The notes: a model not told the origin generated them from the letters alone. 64,000 bases of DNA from Ustulina deusta (GCA_023159155.1 JAJNNX010000053.1:62001-126000), one strand, 5' to 3'. Shown: positions 34,084 through 46,680, counted from the first letter of the stretch. Translations and numbers: made by a program.

Positions 34084-35386
34084 TCACACATGGTCCCTTG
34101 CATCATTAGCACAAGTCTCGGACGTGTACAACTGGAAACCGTTATCCCCCAACGTATCCACGTTGACCGCAACCCCCTGGTCATCAGCAACGACGTAGAG
34201 CACAGCGCTATCATCGTGCAGATCACGCATCTCACGCCTTCCAAGTACTTCGAGCGTGCGGAAGCTTATGTCCTCGAACACGGGGATTCCATCCACATCT
34301 GTCGCCGTGTCTGGTGGGTCCCTCTCCCATGTGAAGGCCCCTTCGACCACGGCCCATGCGCGCCCATCGCCGTCACCACAAATCGAGAAATCGCCCACAG
34401 ATGGGTCGGGCGAGTAGATAGTCCGTGTTACGAGTTGGTTAGTGCGCCTGTTGGCGAATTGTCTGTGTGGTTTTGTGGGCTTAGAGGGTTGTGCTGAGGC
34501 GTTTTCTCGCGTGTACATTTGATGGACAACAAGGGGGGAAAGGAAGAAGGAAGGTGAGGGAAGGGGTATATTTACTACTGACATTAAACCACCAGTTGTA
34601 TTATAGACCATTAATACCACTGTGACCACGTCTCCTGGCCTAACTGCGATATATGGTTAATACCCGGTCGTCTATCTGCTCAACAGGATCCATCGTGAAT
34701 CGAAGGAGAGGGGGGACAGGAACAAACTGTTCAACTTACCATCAAAGCCATAGATGTTCATATATGAGATTGCCGGGTACCAGCTAGCCCAGGCGGATGC
34801 CGCCGTCGAGCCATCTCCTTGGAGCTATATCTATACATTAGTCATCCCTGAAGTCCATAAACCTTCAGGAAGTTCTCTTCTCCCTATTCTTGAACCTCTA
34901 TGTTACGGCGAACCCCGGAAATGCTAGAGCTCGAAGACAGGAGAAAAAAACAGAGAAATAACGCACAACGGCTCTGATCCCAGCCTGTACCATAGCGCCC
35001 TTGGGCTCGCATGCCTTCCCGGAGACCCCGATCCATGTCTGCAGCGTCCCAGCACTCGAAGTGTTCTGGCCCTCACGCAGACATAGCCGCGGGATGTTCC
35101 ACTGCGCCTTCACACTGCCTATCGCCGGGAGGTCGGTCTGGTTGGCACTTGCCCTCGGCATGTCGATTGTTGCGCCTGCCCAATTCGTGGTAGTAGATAT
35201 GTTGAAGTTGCTGGGGCCATTTCCATCGAGTGGTAGATCATGGTGACGACGATGTGTCGGAGGAAGAGGACGGGTAGGGAGCTGCTTTTCATATATGCTG
35301 GGGCGTTTCTTAGTTAAACTGGATGTTCTGCCTACGCTGGTTCGCAGGGCGAACGTCAGTGCAATGAAGAACGCAAAGTACTTCAT
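34084..35386 (-). CDS. Secreted glutamic peptidase (G1 / eqolisin family)
   Basis: An acid protease of the scytalidoglutamic-peptidase (A4/G1) family, likely secreted. Exons 35386-34967, 34824-34740 and 34643-34084 (introns 142 and 96 bp) give 354 residues. There is a signal peptide (MKYFAFFIALTFALRTSVG) and a basic propeptide. Then come the family blocks TTTNWAGA, VKAQWNIP, LQTWIGVSG, MVQAG (catalytic Gln near residue 134), LQGDGS, WASWYP, then VRPGDVVTVVL, and AWAVVEG (catalytic Glu near residue 269). The usual Trp-x-Glu-Trp motif reads Trp-Ala-Ser-Trp, so that conserved Glu is Ser. Exon 3 carries an unusually long insertion (about residues 194-248, Pro/Ser/Thr-rich) before the catalytic Glu; part of it could be an unspliced intron. 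An upstream Met at 35452 would hide the signal peptide, so 35386 was preferred. Confidence 0.85.
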
Positions 35387-38300
35387 GGCTTGTCGGTTCT
35401 GTCTCGTCTGGCACACTCTGATCTTGAAGCCTATCAGCGATTGTAGAGACATTAAATTTCGATGCGCCGACGCGAATATATCGACGCCACTTTATACAGA
35501 GGTCCACCTCCTCACTGCTAGAGTAGGCAGGTCGTGTTACCATGATGGCATGTTTTGTTTGTTTGCCGCCATGTCCACGGGCCGAATAGACGTCGGTAGT
35601 AGTGAAACCAGTTGACGGATTGCTGCGTTTATGGCAAGTACCCATCTTCCCGTGTATTATAGATTCCTAAAGGACCGAGATCCTTCTTGTTTTGTAGAAC
35701 TCCTGTCGGACGAGCGAGTGGGAAGGACAAATCGCCTTCTTCTTAACTTAACACTAGGTGCTGGCGGGCATTGAATACCTAACTACGCGGTGAAAGACCA
35801 TGAATACTTGGGGATCGGGTATCACCACACGAGACGGTTCTAGGAGCCTAGCGAAGCTGTACGCGGGTTGTTCATGTGCTGATTTCGACGCTGTGTGACT
35901 ATAGGGGACTATATATCTATCTAAGTACCTAGCCAACCTATAGGTCATCATGAGTACTGGTTAGAAGTATTAGCAGATATCACGATTTATTGGTAAGGCC
36001 TTGAAGAAGTCAGTTTTTATTATTTAGACTTCCTAATAAAATAAAAGCACTCAGTCACCCCAAAACGTATCGTCCTTAATATATATATATCAACAATCTG
36101 TTAGTAGAAGAGTAGTCTTACAGTTATCCCATCCTAAACTTAGTCACACCATATGCTAGACAGGTAGGTAAAGTACACTTAAATTTCAAAAACTAATACA
36201 TTCGACAGATTTCTATTATTTATTCTTTGGCCCAACGGGCGTTCTATATTTTCTTCCCGGGAAGTAATTATCTAGGTACGAGATTAAATAGCACGATCCA
36301 ATTTCTAAAGAGTATCAGTGCAATACAGCGTTGGGGAGAACTCTAACATTGTCCTGGTCTAGATTAATATTATAACCGAAGCTTTCTTCTGATAATATTA
36401 TTCACTCTTTACTTCCCCCTACTTCCAGGGTTAGGTGTGAGATATAGTCCGCTTCCTAGATCCCCATGATAACCCGTTCTTGTGAATCGCACCTCAAATC
36501 CTTAGCAGAAGTTTCAGGCAAAGAGCGTTACCTCACAGTAGGCAAGATAGTTAGTTCCCTTGGCAATCACCATCGCGATGTCATAGCTTCAACGGGGGCG
36601 TCAGAAGGACATCATAGTCGAGCTCAGAAGATGATATTGTCCCTACAGTATTAAGCATGAGGGCTTACGTAGCTCTATGAGCTAACAGTTGCTGCACCTA
36701 CTAGTAAGAGAGACCCTGTATTATGTAACAAAGCTTGGAGATCAAGGTATATTTCGCTTTATCGGATGGCTAGAGTATTAGGGCAGAGTCAAATAGCTTG
36801 CTATTTTAGCTACAAGACCCTGAGCTTGAATTGCTCGCCCATTAAAGTTCAAATTTGGAGGCAGCCCTCAATACGGGTTCGTATCCGTCCGTGCTATTGC
36901 AGCAAGGTTTTTAATGATGTGTCGAGAAATACTCCGACGCTAGCCTTACTACTCACCGGGCCGACCCAGAAGCCCTTGTTGGCGGGATATCGAAAGAGGT
37001 TATGCTAGCAAATGTTACTGGCCTTCGGCAATACGAGTTTCCTTGGGAAACGGCCCGTTGTAGACTCAATCCGCCTAGGCTGGGTGTTTAGAGGCTTAGG
37101 CGTATACAATTCGGGGAAACTGAAGACAAAGCTGAGGCCGCTTATATGAACCAGACTATTCTTCACATCTTTGAATGCATGACCCGGTAGTGGGGGTTTG
37201 GTGCTGCTTCACTGGCTGTCTAAAGTAGAGAATACCTCGCCATGTGTTGCAAAATAAGTACTAATTGGGTGGTAATTCGTGAAATGATGGATGTTGAGAA
37301 ATGTGATCGGTATATCTCGATGTTACGGTTTATCCAAATTTAGAGAAATGTGTACCCTAAACCGAACTTCAAGACAGTTCATGTAGCAAGTAGATAGGAT
37401 AATACTCTTCTCCTATCCATCCATGTCCCCATCGAAGTTAGACTCCTATTCCATGGTCAGCTCACCGCTGGACCCGGGCCGACGCGGAAGTAGACGATTG
37501 GATGCACTCAGACCTTTTATTATATTTTGTAAAATTTGTAGGTGTTTGAAAAAAAAAAAGAGACACTCGGAAGCGTACGACGTTCATTAGATGGCTGTGT
37601 GACGTACTACAGTACATTATTACCACCCACCGAGATTTAGGACTGGTGCTGATGTTGTATATACTATGTGTTTTGGCAGCTCATAGCCGTAAGAGAGATA
37701 GCAAACGTGTGTTGTAAAATATTGCAGGGGCTTGAAATGAAATTTCTCTGATACAATAAATTCTAGCCAGCGAGATTTCAAACATTCGTCTGCTTCCCAG
37801 TCGTAGGAATTGTTTGGGAGGAGTAATCTGTTAGGTGCTGCTTTATTGGCTGGAAATTATTGATTGCTGGGAATAGCTGCAACCTCGGTAATTGTAATGT
37901 GGTGGTTTGGTGATTGCGGCGTGGCTGAAACACAGCCTGCAGGTTGCCTCCAGTCCAAGCCAGCGATTCGAAATGTAATAAAGGCAGCTGAGGGGGAAAA
38001 AAAGAAGAGAGGAGTTCTACAGAAATAAAATACAGTAGAAATCATACCTACGGCTATTGCCTCTGTTTCAAGGCTTGTACCAGGGTCTGGAATTACCTCT
38101 TGGGAGGTCTTCAGCGAGGATTTCTAGGCCTTCCCTTAACTTCTTTAGGTAGGGAGAATCAGGTTGGGACACAGCAACAACTCGAGTACTCTCTAAATAC
38201 CCGTATCTATCTGGTGTACCTATCTTCAGCTAAATGTCCAGGCAGGTCCATGTGCGTGCGAGTGGAGCTGCCCGGACGGTGTCGAAGGATGTTGAACTGA

Positions 38301-40543
38301 GCCTTGCGTGACCGGATATTGCAAGGTGCTTGGCTTTTATTAGCTGGTGAGTTGGGTTAGATTTCTACATGTAACAATAACCTACCGAGCCATCAAGACT
38401 GCGTCATCGGTTGCCACCCTCTTTGCACACCGCAAGTTCGCATATCCATAGCTGTTCATGGCAGAATCCACAGTGACTATCTTGCAAGACGGCTCGCGGC
38501 CCTTTACGTAGCGCATACCAACCAGATTTGGATAGTGTAAAAATAAATAAACCAAAGGGCTGCGAGAAGGGCTGGCAAAGGGCATGCTGGCCTTTGGGAT
38601 GCATAGGTACCTCGTGGCCCATGCGGACGGCATGCTGAATACAGGCGTGCTGAATAACTTGCTACGTAGTCGAGAACGTACATGGTTAGGTAGGGAAAGC
38701 TATATATATATTCCGGGATATACGGGTAAGGAGATACGCATACTAGATAGCAGGAAAAAGGGAGGGGGAATATAGAATGCAGTTTATTTTGGACGCAAGC
38801 CACCAAGCTGGGAACTCCCTTGCCCATAGAGGGTAAGTGTAGGCGGCACAAGCTCCACATCTCGATTTACCTATCCGTGTTATCCACTGATCGCCGTCAC
38901 TGCTGTACATTCAAATGTCCACGGGAAATGGAACTAGGTCCTTCGTACTACATATATGTATGTAGGTAGGGCCTCTTGTAACACCCGTGGACATCTCTCT
39001 ACATAGACGCAGACGCTCTTCGAGTCGTCGCTTCCATTGGTTGTCGAGTAAATTGACTTCAATTGTGCTACTTATCCTACATGTGGGCAGGTAGAAGGTG
39101 GCGAGCAAAGGGAGTTCTGGGAAGCCTTACTGCGTACATGTGCATATGTATGCGGACTACTGGGAGTTAGTTGCCTGGGCAGGAAAATCGTCTTTTCATG
39201 GATTTGCTGAACCAGACAATCAATCGAAGTGTAGGTACATGCACCTCCGTCACCTTTGAAGGGGTGCTTCTACTAGGTACCCGCTATTAGATACTTACAT
39301 ACCACCCACATACCTAAGGTATTATCATACAGCTCGGATCGTAAGTTGCTTTCTCCTGGAAAGCATGTAGGTTACCTACTACCAACACGGCATCTATCTG
39401 CCGTCTCGTACTGCTAGTTGACTGAGATCTGTTCACGGCTTCACTACTTGTGCTGCCGCCATCTCATTGATAAGTACCTAGGGAGGGATGTGTACAGTAT
39501 ATACAGTCCATACCATCTCATCCGAGAGCTACTCCAGTACTGTACTCGCGTAGGTATTTCCTTGCATAAGGTGCTGTACCTATGCGGTGCTACGGTATAG
39601 CATTCCAGCCTACCGGGAGATTGGTGGCCGAGTGCCTGTCTAATTCGTCTACACTACCCTACCTATAGCAGACACCCAGCCCAAGCACGCCATCCAACCA
39701 ACCGAAAGGATTCCCAACGACTGGTCATCCCACACACTACCTTCTAGCCCTGCTCAACGCCCTTGTTGTTTACGCGAGCACGAAGTTCCACATTCTTATC
39801 TCATCAACCCACGCCGTTTGTCCACTCCAGCGCTACACTACACTGTACTGGGCGCACTACAGCACACTACTACCTTAGGGCAGACGCTACAGTACACACA
39901 GAGAGGCCATTTGACGGATGCTATTACAGGCATCCTCGTCGACAACAAACAAAATATTCCCCTCTCTCTGCCGCAGCAACAATTGTGCCTTGCGCGGTTG
40001 CAGGAAATGGTCCGGGTCTCCTGAGCCTACCGAATGCACTGCAGGTATAATACCTAGCTAGGTAATTCAGTCGTCATAGATCTCGCCATCCCCACCTACT
40101 CACAGGTGCCTACCTCTTGCAGCAGGTATACGACACGATCGTAGGTACCTGTATACTTACCTACCTACATCCCGACGACGTGTGTAGTGTCCAGGCTACC
40201 TAGCTACTGTACCCCACCAGGCATCACCCGCTACTACTGACCCGCCCGCTCGCGCTCCAGGGCAGAACAGGGATCAGATAGTTGGCAAAGGCATAGGATC
40301 TGGAAACTATCGTGGCCCCGCACTACTTACAATCAATCCCCCGGTTCTGCCCCGGGAAGGCAGTGTAGTGTTATATACATTGACAACGTTTCTCGCTCTC
40401 ACCCTCACTGCACTAACCCGTGCTGCTGATCATCGGATGATGATTCAAGCCGTTTGAACCACACCCTGCTTGGGTTTCTCCCCTATTTCTCCCCTTTCTC
40501 TTTTTTTTCTTTCGTTTCCTTTCTTTCATAGTTGTTACCTACC
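35387..40543. other. Barren, largely AT-rich region
   Basis: About 5.2 kb with no supported gene. From about 35980 to 38080 the sequence is conspicuously AT-rich (TATATATATA at 36080, AAAAAAAAA at 37549-37558, many TTTATTATATT-like words), except for a more GC-balanced island at about 36760-37150 that may be a transposon or gene fragment. No terminal repeats or transposase motifs were recognised. From 38580 onward, TAGGTACCTA-type words return (38608, 38950, 39230-39290, 40055-40170). CT-rich sequence at 40440-40540 is the leader of the RBR gene. Confidence 0.5.
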
Positions 40544-42660
40544 ATGGCTCGGTTGCTTCGGACCTTCCCGTTGCCAGACCAGTCCCATGGTGTTGCTAAC
40601 ACCCTGCCCGAGCTCCGAGACGCCGATTACCAGGACGAGGTACTCCAGCTATCTGCTGACGATCACGATGCCTATCTCGACAGCCTCATCATGAAGGCAG
40701 CAGAGCTTGGCATATCCTTCTCCCGACCGCCCTCGACTGGTTCGACGCCTGACAATCACGATACCTCGGGTGCTGAGTCCAATGCGACCCTAGATACCAC
40801 CCATGCGCGAACAGTCTCAACCGGGTCTGAAGCGTCTGCAAGCACTGCCATGACCTCGCATTCATCCAACAATGGCCACATCTACCCTGGCAAGATCCTC
40901 ACAAGAAGACGGTCGCGGGGGCTGACATTTGCGCAATACGAGAGCTACTTGTCCCATATCAAGCCGAACCTTGGCCAGTCCAAATTCTCAGCATCCCCGC
41001 AAGTTGAACCAACACCGAGCATTTTCGGTATGGGCACGAGTAAAGGCTATTATGTAATTCGAGAGGGTATCTCAAAACTACGGAGCAGAAGGAAACCGGC
41101 AACGCCATCCGAGCCCTTCATCAGGTAAGTTGATTTACCTTGGCTGCTTGGCGATATGAGGTGAGAAGGAGGCGGGAAGATTCCTAACGCTTGCTCTCTA
41201 GCTCTTGCAGCGCGTGCCGAGAAGACATACGACCGAGCCAACAGTTGCAAAAACTGCCTTGTGGCCACAGCTACTGTTCGACCTGCTTACGGGTCATGAT
41301 CAATCAAGCCACGGCCGAAGAATCCAATATGCCACCGCGCTGTTGTACACAGCCCATACCGAGCTCTGTCGTCAAGTCGATACTCTCCCGAGAAGAGCAG
41401 ACCAAGTTCTTGAAGGCAGTTCTCCAATTCAGCACCCCGTGGGAAACTCGGGTCTTTTGCTCGAACCCTTTATGTGGAGAATTCATTCCACCACGCGCCA
41501 AGGTCGACCCGAAGCACCCGTTCAAAGTAACATGTCGAAAATGTAGGACGCGTGTGTGCGTTATGTGTAAGAGAGATGCTCATCCTATTGGTCAAGATTG
41601 CCCAAACGATTGGGAGTTGGATGCCGTACTGAAAATAGGTGAGAGGTCGGGCTGGCGAAGGTGTTATAAGTGCCGCACCTTGGTTGAACTTACCTATGGG
41701 TGCACTCATATGACGTGCAGGTGCCGCGCTCAATTCTGCTATATTTGTGGCGCTGTCTGGGATCCCGCTGTTGGATGCCCTAATTTTTGTAACGGTGATG
41801 AGGAGATGGAACGGAGAAGGCAAGAAGAAGAAGCACGTGTCGCGGCACTGGAGGCCGAAGAAGCTATCAAACAAGAGGCAGCGGCGAAGAAAGCAGCCGA
41901 GGAACGCGCTGCCGAGGTGCGAACACAAAACTGTGACGAGTTTAAGGCTTTACGTGCCCAACAGGTCAAGGAGATGGAACGTTTCGGAGCATTCGAACGG
42001 AAATCGAAATGGCTCCTTTGGACACGACACGCACAACAAAAGGTTGGTCTTGTCGAAAAGCACTCTGCAGCCATAGAGAAGATGCTTGAGCGGCACGCCA
42101 AGACGTCTGGGAACCTTGAAGATCGACAAGTGGTGGCCGAGATGGAATTACGCTGTACACTGGAACAAAGTGAGAGGCACGTGCGGGTACGACTCAAGCA
42201 TATGGAGGCCTATTGCGACGGATTGGGTCACAAGCCAACTTCAGAAATGCCATCCCGGGTCGTGACTGAAAAGGACCTGCGTGAACTTGGGCAACAGTAT
42301 AATATTGAAAAGAACATGAAGCAACTTCACCAAGCCAAGATTAATGTGATGCGAGACCGGCAAGCCAAAGCCTTGGAGCAGCTGCTAGAGAGACAAGAAT
42401 GTGAAGTGGGACGATTGATGGAGAAGCATGCTAAAGAGGTAGAGCATCTGGAGTCGGACTTCGCGGATGAAGAGGACATCTTAGCCATGACATTCAGTGC
42501 GCGCCAATCGGCGCTCGAGACACGATGGAAACTGGAGATGGAAATCAAGCGCAAGGAACTGGAGAATGAACGAGGTTTGAGGTACAACGCATTACCCCCA
42601 TTGGAGTGGCCGCAGGAGAAAGGGGTATTGGAAGACGGCCTCGCCACCATGGACGAGTGA
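40544..42660 (+). CDS. RING-between-RING (RBR) E3 ubiquitin ligase with long coiled-coil tail
   Basis: Two exons, 40544-41124 and 41202-42660, give 679 residues. The start ACCATGG at 40544 is an ideal context. The N-terminal about 190 residues are Ser/Thr-rich and disordered. RING1 begins SSCSAC (Cys 196 and 199) with LPCGHSYCSTC; the IBR has FCSNPLCGEF...TCRKC...CVMCKRDAH; RING2 has RRCYKCRTLVEL and YGCTHMTCRC (likely catalytic Cys near 361) then FCYICG. The C-terminal half is a long, charged coiled coil (EERRRQ/KAAEERAAE, then repeated KEMERF, MLERHAK, LLERQE), common in filamentous-fungal IBR proteins. RBR ligases form a thioester with ubiquitin before transfer. Two alternative acceptors lie nine bases apart (41201 and 41210); only the first keeps the first zinc ligand. 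Substrate unknown. Confidence 0.92.
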
Positions 42661-44273
42661 TTGGCGGGCACTCGGACTTCGACTGTACACAGCAGGCGGA
42701 TGGTTTATTTTAGGCCCGGTCATATTGCGGCCACAGGTCTTGATTGTTGATGATCTGGGCACCGGTACTGCGGACTTGAATTTGTGCTTTCATTTGTTCC
42801 CACAGCTCAAGGCTGCAGATATACCCTGGCGAGGCAAGGCGTTTATGTACCCTAGAAGGCGTTGAGAGCATCTGTGTTTATGCATTGGACGCCCGGAACA
42901 TTGGCACCGTTCTGGTTTTGAGATCTGTCATAGACTCGACGAGGTCTACTAGTAATGGTTGCCGCAGAACGTTGCTCAGCACACTCAGCCGAATTGTCTA
43001 GAGCAAGCGTCTAGATGTTAGTTACTAACCAAATCGACTCTTGAAAACACGGAGAGAACGTGCTTTATTATATTGGCAAAGTCGACCATGACTTGGTGCT
43101 TCTACAACGTGAGGGCCTTCAACAGACAGCTAAAGCGAGGACGGCAACCTTTTCCTGTATTAATTGCGTGTACATTCTATGTCTTAGCTATACGTGACGT
43201 AAACATGACTTGCGAAATCTACTGCCAATAGAACCTTTAGGCTGTAGAGTGGAGAACCTCGTAAACCTAGTCAGGTAGTTCAACGACAACGGGACCGCTC
43301 CAGTACGGGTCAGAAGCAGACTAAACGCCTTGTTGGAACCTTGCCAGTGCCATCACTGCTGCTGATAAGTTAACCTGGGAGTCTGGTTAGCCGTGGTTCA
43401 AGATCAAAATCTCGATTGACCATGAAAGAGGAGAGAAGGCTGTCAGAATATGTAAGAAATAACTATCAGTTTTCTACCCGATATAGCAGCTCCGGCGAGA
43501 GCGCCATCGAAGTAGAATCAATCGCAAATTACCTCATCAGAAGCAAATGGAAGAATAGAAAGAAAAGCGATGCTTAGATGATGCTTACCTGTAGAGAAAC
43601 CACCTAGGAACACGTTCGATGATGGCTGCTGCTGGTTAAAATCCCACACAATAGGGTAAGTCAATGTCTTGAAGAAAAAGTGGTAGTCGAGATGGTTTGT
43701 TCAGACTGGCGCGTTTTGTAGCTGTTGAAATATTTAATATTTTCAGTGGAGCCACACGAGTAAGTGGATAGCCAGCCCACTTGTATTGCCCTCTACTATT
43801 GGACAGGATCTGGTCGCAATATCCAATAGCAAGTGCTGCGGCTGGTGGATAGTGGCTGGCAGCTGGCAGCTCGGGTAGCCGCTGCTTTGCCTAGATTTGG
43901 TGCACACAGGAAATTTTGAGAAAGTGCGGACAAAAATCCATCATCCTGGAATCCCCTCCAACGACTGACAGCAAGACGACATCGATTGAGCCTCACATCG
44001 CGGCATTCTTCACCAACCACTCAATCTGTAAGTACAGCTAGCTACACGGTCACCCACCGATAATCTCCCCACTCGAGCATCGTCTACGCATTCCGAATCA
44101 GCTCCCATCCCTATCACTGCAGCCCCGAGTCCTCATTCGATAACTAAACCGCTGCACACCGTACATCTTGAATCTTGGATTTCCACCCCACGCCTACCGC
44201 TATCATTTCCGACGGAAACCCAGCACTGCTATTTTTACTTCTCTGACAGTCAGCTACGCAGAAACCTGTCACC
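42661..44273. other. Intergenic region upstream of eL14
   Basis: Contains the RBR 3' region and the promoter and leader of the ribosomal protein gene. A GTAAGTACAG donor at 44031 could start a leader intron, but I could not fix its acceptor. No other gene is seen. Confidence 0.45.
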
Positions 44274-44790
44274 ATGTCCGCGTCCGTTGAGTCCCCGTCG
44301 TGGCGAACCGTTGAGGTCGGCCGCCTCGTCCTCATCAACAATGGCCCCTACACCGGCCGGATCGCCGCCATTGTCGAGATCATCTCCGAGAAGCGCGTAA
44401 GTGTCGCCCAGCGTCGGGAGAAACCAGGGGATCGAGTATGCATAAGGAGCGGTGGTTGACTTGGCAATTTGTATCTAGGTTCTGGTTGATGGACCCAGCT
44501 CCGTGGAGAAGTTGGTCGTACCCAAGGGTCCCATCGCCCTATCCGATGTGCTCCTCACCGACCTCAGCCTCGAGATACCCCGTGCTCTCCGAACCGGCAC
44601 ACTGAAGAGGTTCTGGGAGACGGCCGAGATCGACAAGAAGTGGCAGGAGAGCAAGTGGGCTCAGCGCAGCCAGCGGACGGAACGCAGAAAAGCCCTGACC
44701 GATTTCCAACGCTTCCAGCTCCTCCGCGCCAAGAAGCAGCAGCGATACGAGGTCCGCAAAGCCCTCGCCAAGGTCAAGGCAGCGGCATAG
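44274..44790 (+). CDS. RPL14: Large-subunit ribosomal protein eL14
   Basis: A structural protein of the cytosolic 60S subunit. Exons 44274-44396 and 44479-44790 join across an 82-bp intron (GTAAGT...TCTAG, phase 0) and give 144 residues, the normal size. The N-terminal KOW/SH3-like part (WRTVEVGRLVLINNGPYTG and IAAIVEIISEKR|VLVDGPS) and the basic, helical C-terminus (RRKALTDFQRFQLLRAKKQ and RKALAKVKAAA) match fungal eL14. The start ACCATGTCC has a strong context. The early intron position is common for ribosomal protein genes of filamentous fungi. Confidence 0.96.
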
Positions 44791-45500
44791 ATTTGAGGGG
44801 AATAGAAGGGGACAACGCTCGATTCTGATGAAGGATGAAGAGGCTCTCGCAGCGGGAGCGGTTTCGGTCTGCATGGCACATGGGCACGGGGTTTGACGGA
44901 TTCCTTTTGCTGCATCGTCTGGCAAGACCTGTATGTCACACACAAAACTTATTTCTGAGGTGACCGGCGTCAATGATTACGGACCATTCACAAGCAATTT
45001 TTGGTGATGCGTTTTCTTCCTCGGGTATCTACCTTACGGTTGTGCAGGGCGGGGCAGCAGAGCAGAGAGATGGACACTGCAGTTGTGCCTCGCTCTACGC
45101 GATTATCGGTGCTCTAGAAACTCATCATGTCTCATGCAATAACCTGTATCTCTCTCTTCTCAGGTGATGTTGGGTTGAATGCTCGAAAGAGCTAAATAAA
45201 GACAATACAACTAATTCGCTGCTCCTCTTAAATATGCCACCTGATATGTACACTGTATCATTGGTAGAGAGGCGCTTTGCAAATACGCGTCAACTAATGA
45301 CTTCCAAGTAGATATACGTAAGGCTGTTTTGTTTGCTCTGCAACGACTGCCTTCTCCACTACGGTACCTATCTGGATATTTATCTGACCCCCCGAAAACT
45401 ACGATAGTTGTGTTGCTATGAAGGGCCCTATATAATCAGAACTAAAATTGAAGTTATGCCAACTAGGTGTTCCCTTGCCCACTCTCCAAAAATGAAATCA
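44791..45500. other. Intergenic region
   Basis: Three-prime side of RPL14. No gene is seen. The sequence just before 45500 leads into the tRNA-like element. Confidence 0.5.
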
Positions 45501-45590
45501 TGCCCACTATAAGGGTCGAACTCATGACCTTCGCATCACCAATGTTATAATTATATCATAATATTAGTACCACGCTCTAACCAACCCACA
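45501..45590 (-). pseudogene. Degenerate tRNA-Ile(AAT)-like element with insertion in the anticodon loop
   Basis: On the minus strand the sequence contains GGTTGGTTAGAGCGTGGTA (D-loop and B-site-like A box), then CTAATA (anticodon AAT context), an AU-rich insertion of about 26 bases, then TGCGAAGGTC, ATGAGTTCGACCC (T-arm/B box) and a 3' end AGTGGGCA. The D-arm, T-arm and 3' strand resemble fungal tRNA-Ile. However, the 5' acceptor strand (TTTCTGT region) does not pair with AGTGGGC, the D-stem 5' half is wrong, and the anticodon stem has a mismatch. So it is a tRNA pseudogene or the head of a tRNA-derived element, not a working tRNA. Confidence 0.5.
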
Positions 45591-46680
45591 GAAAGAACCA
45601 GATGTGAAAGTACTTCGGGAGAGGGTTCATGTCTCTGAGTTTTACGATAGGCCTCTTGCACCCAAGACCGAGGAGTGTGAGGAAACCTCTATATTTTATT
45701 ATATAATCTTAATCAAAAGAACATCTATAGTAGAATGTACCTAAGCCTAGATATTCTATGTTGCAGGTATGTTGTTGCTTATGTACATGTGTACATAACT
45801 TACCTCGGCGCCTGCTTCTACTTGCGACTTCGTGTTGGATGAATCTGCAAAAGGATGATCTTGCAGCTGAGGTAGCCAGGTAGGTATTGAAAGGAAACTT
45901 AGATCTTCTGGTTGACTTAGTGGGTAGGTCTAGTCCGTGAGACCATCATCCATGATACAATCATCAATGGCATCGAAGGGACTGTTCTAGCATTGGGTGG
46001 GATAGCGAAGTTGTAAGAAGGATGGAGACTAATTGACAAAGGAGTCCACCATGAGGGGTTATATAGGCACTCCCCTGTACCTACCAAGCTCCCAATACCT
46101 ACCTAGCACTTATTGGAGGCGGGGTACTTACCTTAGGTACCTACATAACTGAGTCCGTGTGCGTGCTTACTTGGTACCTTGTATCACTTAATGAGGGGCC
46201 ATCACTGTAGCCGGTGGAGGTATGGTCTGTTGTGTGTAGGTACCTACTGTAGGTACCTACCGCCCACCGTAGGTACAGCTGTGGGCGGTTGGACCACTTG
46301 CAAATAACCCTAGCCAAACAATTGGCATCAATTTGTGCATCGACGCAGGAACTTTTCCTCGCCAAATTCTAGGTACAACCAGTGACACTATCCCCCGCTA
46401 CATCTTCCCCTAATAACCTCCGGTCGTGACCTCTATAATCGTTGTTGCCGCTGCCGCTGCCGCATGTGAGTACGGTTTCTGTTGGCAATTCAATTTCCCC
46501 TTTTTGAATTCTAACGTAGCTTGTTGGAACCCCCGGCTATCGGGCAGAGTTGGCCTGGCCTGTGTTGCGCCGAGTTGATGCCGCCCTTCAACCTGACTAG
46601 CCTCGCTTCCTATCCCCAGCCTTCTCCATCTACATCTCAACTAATTACCGTTGGCCTCGACAGTATAATCTACCTCCACC
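45591..46680. other. Promoter region of the NAC alpha gene
   Basis: Rich in TAGGTACCTAC-type words (46075-46145, 46238-46280). There is a short GCCGCTGCCGCTGCCGC repeat at 46449-46463. No gene is seen. Confidence 0.5.
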
